Shown here: positions 61,050 to 64,000 of the stretch, one piece after another
How positions within the stretch are numbered: the stretch's first letter is position 1
Layout: every line of letters begins with the position of its first letter
DNA from: Aureitalea marina
Lineage (GTDB): Bacteria; Bacteroidota; Bacteroidia; Flavobacteriales; Flavobacteriaceae
Length of the DNA: 64,000 nt
NCBI RefSeq assembly: GCF_002943755.1
Contig: NZ_MQUB01000001.1
Coordinates: 62,001-126,000, forward strand
Reading direction: 5' to 3'
Translations under genes and position numbers: made by a program
The notes under the pieces: model-generated
What the model saw: only the letters and a program-made list of their open reading frames with translations
Told to the model about the DNA's origin: nothing
Databases searched by the model: none

Positions 61050-62162
61050 TCAACCCGCGGCGTCTACCATCAACTCGGCCGTTTTACGGCTGGCACCTTT
61101 GCCTCCCAGCTTGTTTTCCAGGTCGTAGTAGTCCATAAATAGAACTGCCCGGTTATAGTCATCCAGGATGTCTGAAAGTGCTTTATTCAAGGCCTTGGGA
61201 TTGAAGTCAGACTGAATCAATTCCACCACCGCTGGTTTGTCCAATATCAGGTTGACCAAGGAAATATAGCTCAAGTTGATCACTCGCTTGGCGATCTGAT
61301 AAGAGATCCAATTGCCTTTATAACAAACCACTTCCGGTACTTTGAAGAGGGCCGTTTCTAGAGTTGCGGTCCCTGAGGTGACCAAGGCAGCGCTGGCTAC
61401 GCTAAGCAGATCGTATGTTTTGTTCATGATCAATGCTACAGATCGATCACCGATGATCTCCCGGTACATGGAATCCGGCTGGCTGGGAGCTCCGGCTATT
61501 ACGAACTGGTGGTCCGGAAACTGATCCACTTGGGTGAGCATCACCTTCAGCATGGTTCGTATCTCCTGTTTCCGACTACCCGGGAGAACAGCAACGATGG
61601 GTCTATCGTCTAGCTTGTGCTCTCTCTGGAATTGTATCGGATCGATCAAAGGTCGATCCGCTATGGCATCGATTAGGGGATGGCCTACAAAGTGAACAGG
61701 GAACTGATGTTTCTTTTCGTAGAAGTCCTTCTCAAAGGGAAGGATCACATACATAGCGTCCACATCCCGTTTGATCTTTTTAATGCGCCCCTCTTTCCAA
61801 GCCCAGATCTGCGGAGAGATGTAGTAATGTGTCTTATATCCCTGCTCTTTGGCCCATTGGGCGATCCTCAGGTTAAAACCAGGATAATCGATAAAGATCA
61901 GCAGATCAGGGTCAAATTTTGCAATATCCTCCTTGCAGAAGGAAATATTTCTCAAGATGGTCCTGAGGTTAAACAGCACCTCCACAAAACCCATAAAGGC
62001 CAGGTCGCGGTAATGTTTGACCAAAGTGCCACCTACTTCCTCCATCAGATCACCACCCCAAAAACGGATCTCGGCCTCGGGATCCAGGTCCAAAAGCTGC
62101 TTCATCAGGTTGGACCCATGCAGGTCACCAGATGCCTCACCGGCTATGATGTAGTACTTCAT
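61050..62162 (-). CDS. lpxB: Lipid-A-disaccharide synthase
   Basis: This 370-aa GT19 enzyme joins UDP-diacylglucosamine and lipid X to form the lipid A disaccharide. Motifs include the start IIAGEASGDLHGS, FIDYPGFNLRIA, HYYISPQIWAWKEGRIKKIK, VGHPLIDA, VLPGSRKQEI and the C-terminal TSGTATLETAL. It ends 33 nt before the NlpC/P60 start and begins 1 nt from the small membrane gene stop, in an operon with surE upstream. Confidence 0.96.
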   Translation of the reverse strand: MKYYIIAGEASGDLHGSNLMKQLLDLDPEAEIRFWGGDLMEEVGGTLVKHYRDLAFMGFVEVLFNLRTILRNISFCKEDIAKFDPDLLIFIDYPGFNLRIAQWAKEQGYKTHYYISPQIWAWKEGRIKKIKRDVDAMYVILPFEKDFYEKKHQFPVHFVGHPLIDAIADRPLIDPIQFQREHKLDDRPIVAVLPGSRKQEIRTMLKVMLTQVDQFPDHQFVIAGAPSQPDSMYREIIGDRSVALIMNKTYDLLSVASAALVTSGTATLETALFKVPEVVCYKGNWISYQIAKRVINLSYISLVNLILDKPAVVELIQSDFNPKALNKALSDILDDYNRAVLFMDYYDLENKLGGKGASRKTAELMVDAAG

Positions 62163-62450
62163 CTACAGGAAATATATCAAATAGGATGAAATGGCCGCTA
62201 CAAAGGTCGCCAATAAGACCCCACGAGCCCGATAATCCCGATTAATTTTCAAGAATCCGAAGAATGCAGCCAAGTTAGGCAATGCACCCAGGGTGATTAA
62301 CATCCACAGGTTGTCGGATTCCCAGTAGAACCTCAAAGTCTGCTCCCAATCACTTCCCTTGACATAACCAATGATCAACGCGCAGACAAGCACTCCTAAT
62401 CCATTGACAATAAGTCCAGTAATAAAGCCGATTCCAATTTCCTTCTTCAT
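62163..62450 (-). CDS. Small membrane protein of unknown function
   Basis: This 95-aa protein has three likely helices (7-27, 48-66 and 73-95). I recognise no family beyond a hydrophobic inner-membrane protein. It is placed between surE (13 nt after its stop) and lpxB without a gap, so it is surely co-transcribed. A role linked to lipid A is possible by position only. Confidence 0.78.
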   Translation of the reverse strand: MKKEIGIGFITGLIVNGLGVLVCALIIGYVKGSDWEQTLRFYWESDNLWMLITLGALPNLAAFFGFLKINRDYRARGVLLATFVAAISSYLIYFL

Positions 62451-62463
62451 ATAGTATCTGCGG

Positions 62464-63240
62464 TTATTGGCTAAAATTCCAGTTGTTCAACTGGTTCAAA
62501 GCCTGGTAAGCCGTCATGTCGAACTGAACCGGAACCACCGAAATATAATCGTTGGCCAGCGCCCACTCGTCTGTATCTTCTCCTTTGTCGTTATTCACAA
62601 AGTCTCCGCTGAGCCAGTAATACTCTCGCCCCAGAGGATTCACTCGTTTATCAAATCGTTCCACCCAGTGAGCATCAGCCTGCCTGCATACTTTGATTCC
62701 TTTGATACCCTCCTTGGATACCTTCGGGAAATTCACATTTAGTACCACTCCGGTCGGAAGCCCGTGCTCAAGGCATTGCTTAGCTAGGATCTCAACATGT
62801 TCCAGAACCGGTTCAAAGTCGGCTTCCAAGGAGTAATCCAACAAGGAGAAACCAATGGAAGGGATTCCTTGGGTTCCGGCCTCAACTGCCGCACTCATAG
62901 TCCCGCTGTACAGCACGTTGATGGACGAATTGCTCCCATGATTGATACCGCTGACACAGAGATCCGGTTTACGGCCAAGGATCTCGTTTACCGCTAGCTT
63001 GACACAATCTACGGGTGTCCCACTACAACGATATTCCTTTTGAGGGGCGTCTTTGTCCACTACGACCGCGTCGCAGTACAAGGTATCATTGACCGTAATA
63101 GCATGTCCCATTCCACTTTGTGGTGAATCCGGGGCCACAACACATACGGTTCCCAGTTTATTCATCACCTTGATCAGGGCACGGATCCCGGGAGCGGTGA
63201 TCCCGTCATCGTTGGTCACTAAGATCAGTGGTTTTTCCAT
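62464..63240 (-). CDS. surE: 5'/3'-nucleotidase SurE
   Basis: This 258-aa metal-dependent phosphatase removes phosphate from nucleoside monophosphates. The family marks are LVTNDDGITAPG (metal Asp at 10-11), APDSPQSGMGHAIT, the Ser and Asn in SGINHGSNSSINVLYSGTMSAAVEA (split by two blocks) and the C-terminal DTDEWALANDYISVVPV. It heads the unit surE - small membrane protein - lpxB. The upstream region (63241-63396) is the divergent promoter with the tail-specific protease. Confidence 0.96.
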   Translation of the reverse strand: MEKPLILVTNDDGITAPGIRALIKVMNKLGTVCVVAPDSPQSGMGHAITVNDTLYCDAVVVDKDAPQKEYRCSGTPVDCVKLAVNEILGRKPDLCVSGINHGSNSSINVLYSGTMSAAVEAGTQGIPSIGFSLLDYSLEADFEPVLEHVEILAKQCLEHGLPTGVVLNVNFPKVSKEGIKGIKVCRQADAHWVERFDKRVNPLGREYYWLSGDFVNNDKGEDTDEWALANDYISVVPVQFDMTAYQALNQLNNWNFSQ

Positions 63241-63396
63241 GGCTTGTTTACGGCTTGATTCTATTCGCTAAAATACGAGCTTTAAATGGCTTGTTAACCC
63301 CCTGAAATTCAATTTTCCGTTTAACAAAAAATTAGTACCGGGTGTCAGGCATGGCACGGTTTTTTCTCTATTTTAGGGGTTTAAAAGATGCTGAGT

Positions 63397-64000
63397 ATGC
63401 GATTAATGAAAAAGAATCTCAAAGTATTGTTCCTTGCCGTGCTTGTTGCTGCAGCCTCCTGCAGTTTTACAACCCGTGAATTTGAGGACAATGATAAAGA
63501 TAAATTACTGATCGATCTGATCACCTATGTGTTGGAACGCGGACATTATTCTCCCAAGGATATGGACGATGAATTCTCCGCAGGTGTATACGACGATTTC
63601 CTCACCACCATGGATCCCCTCAAGCGATACTTCCTGGAATCTGACATGGAAGAGTTTGCCCAATATCGCCTGCAGATCGACGATCAATTACAGCAAAAGG
63701 ATCTAACCTTCTTTAATCTGGTTTATACACGTTTTGCACAACGTCAAAGTGAAGCTCAAGGCTATTACAAGGAAATATTAGATCAACCTTTCGATTACTC
63801 CAAGCAGGAGCAGATCGATGTGGATTACGAGAATATGACTTATGCTAAGTCTAAAAAAGACCTGAAGGAACGTTGGAGGAAGCAACTGAAATTCACAGCC
63901 ATTGGGAATTTCTATGATCTGATGGAGGAGGAGAAGGAAAAGGTAGAGAATGAAGAGGGCTATACCGCCACTCCCGAAAGCGAGCTGGAAGAAAAGGCCC
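63397..64000 (+). CDS. Tail-specific protease Prc (S41), N-terminal part
   Basis: The gene is cut by the window edge; only the first 201 codons are seen. The product begins MRLMKKNLKVLFLAVLVAAASC, with a lipobox-like AASC, and continues as the Tsp/Prc N-terminal domain: KDKLLIDLITYVLERGHYS, DPLKRYFLESDMEEFA and WRKQLKF. The PDZ and catalytic Ser-Lys parts lie beyond the end. Prc trims exported proteins at the C-terminus. ATGs at 63388 and 63406 are also in frame; the middle one is shown. Confidence 0.85.
   Translation, partial: MRLMKKNLKVLFLAVLVAAASCSFTTREFEDNDKDKLLIDLITYVLERGHYSPKDMDDEFSAGVYDDFLTTMDPLKRYFLESDMEEFAQYRLQIDDQLQQKDLTFFNLVYTRFAQRQSEAQGYYKEILDQPFDYSKQEQIDVDYENMTYAKSKKDLKERWRKQLKFTAIGNFYDLMEEEKEKVENEEGYTATPESELEEKA

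Overview
The window reads as chromosomal DNA of a marine-type member of the Flavobacteriaceae (Bacteroidota). Support comes from C-terminal T9SS sorting domains, many short lipoprotein signals, almost no Shine-Dalgarno sites, -7 boxes of the TAnnTTTG type, a class Id-like ribonucleotide reductase with the ATP-cone on the beta subunit, and a class II HMG-CoA reductase next to a GHMP kinase. The DNA is gene dense with long runs of overlapping genes. I see no phage, insertion sequence, CRISPR or rRNA. One tRNA (Phe) is present.

Region by region. 0-7.1 kb (minus strand): a tightly packed six-gene unit running from an FAD oxidoreductase and a membrane polyferredoxin through a small lipoprotein, an S8 protease and two GT2 glycosyltransferases. 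The small lipoprotein looks like a stand-alone protease propeptide. A perfect 20-bp palindrome lies in the divergent promoter at 7161-7180. 7.2-12.7 kb: outer-membrane barrels, a GH113-like lipoprotein, a YceI protein and a membrane-bound AraC regulator. 12.75-19.0 kb: an arsenosugar-type cluster (two glycosyltransferases, one frameshifted; DUF547; a sterol-desaturase-like membrane enzyme; ArsM; a nucleoside phosphorylase; ArsS; an AhpD-like protein). 19.9-25.4 kb: a sulfide/thiosulfate/persulfide module (two YeeE/YedE proteins, type II SQR, persulfide dioxygenase-rhodanese, TauE/SafE) plus a Crp/Fnr regulator. Four copies of a GTAAC-N4-GTTAC inverted repeat sit in front of the four transcription units.

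25.4-36.5 kb: mostly exported proteins and enzymes (Omp85-like barrel, N-terminal-nucleophile hydrolase, cyclase, an 814-aa (alpha/alpha)6 glycosidase-like lipoprotein, bestrophin, formylglycine sulfatase, DinB, esterase) and a small membrane-protein gene interrupted by TGA. 36.6-39.7 kb: nrdB-nrdA. 40.0-43.6 kb: two lipoproteins (one a DUF2235 alpha/beta hydrolase), a 10-copy heptamer repeat, a glycine-rich protein and a T9SS-exported cupredoxin. 43.6-51.6 kb: tRNA-Phe, then coaX, an outer-membrane protein, a TPR protein, lptC, a small membrane protein, a CNNM/CorC protein and a SurA/PpiD-like chaperone. 51.6-64 kb: mevalonate-pathway genes, DPP IV, a POT transporter, a thioredoxin-like protein, comEC, NlpC/P60, lpxB, surE and the start of a tail-specific protease.

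The most interesting functional groups are (i) the sulfur regulon, where three of the four operators lie exactly 33 bp (centre to centre) from a -7-like box, the geometry of class II Crp/Fnr activation, (ii) the arsenosugar cluster, whose gene set suggests a route from arsenite to a glycosylated, possibly lipid-linked product, and (iii) the protease/propeptide-lipoprotein/redox/glycosyltransferase operon at the left edge.
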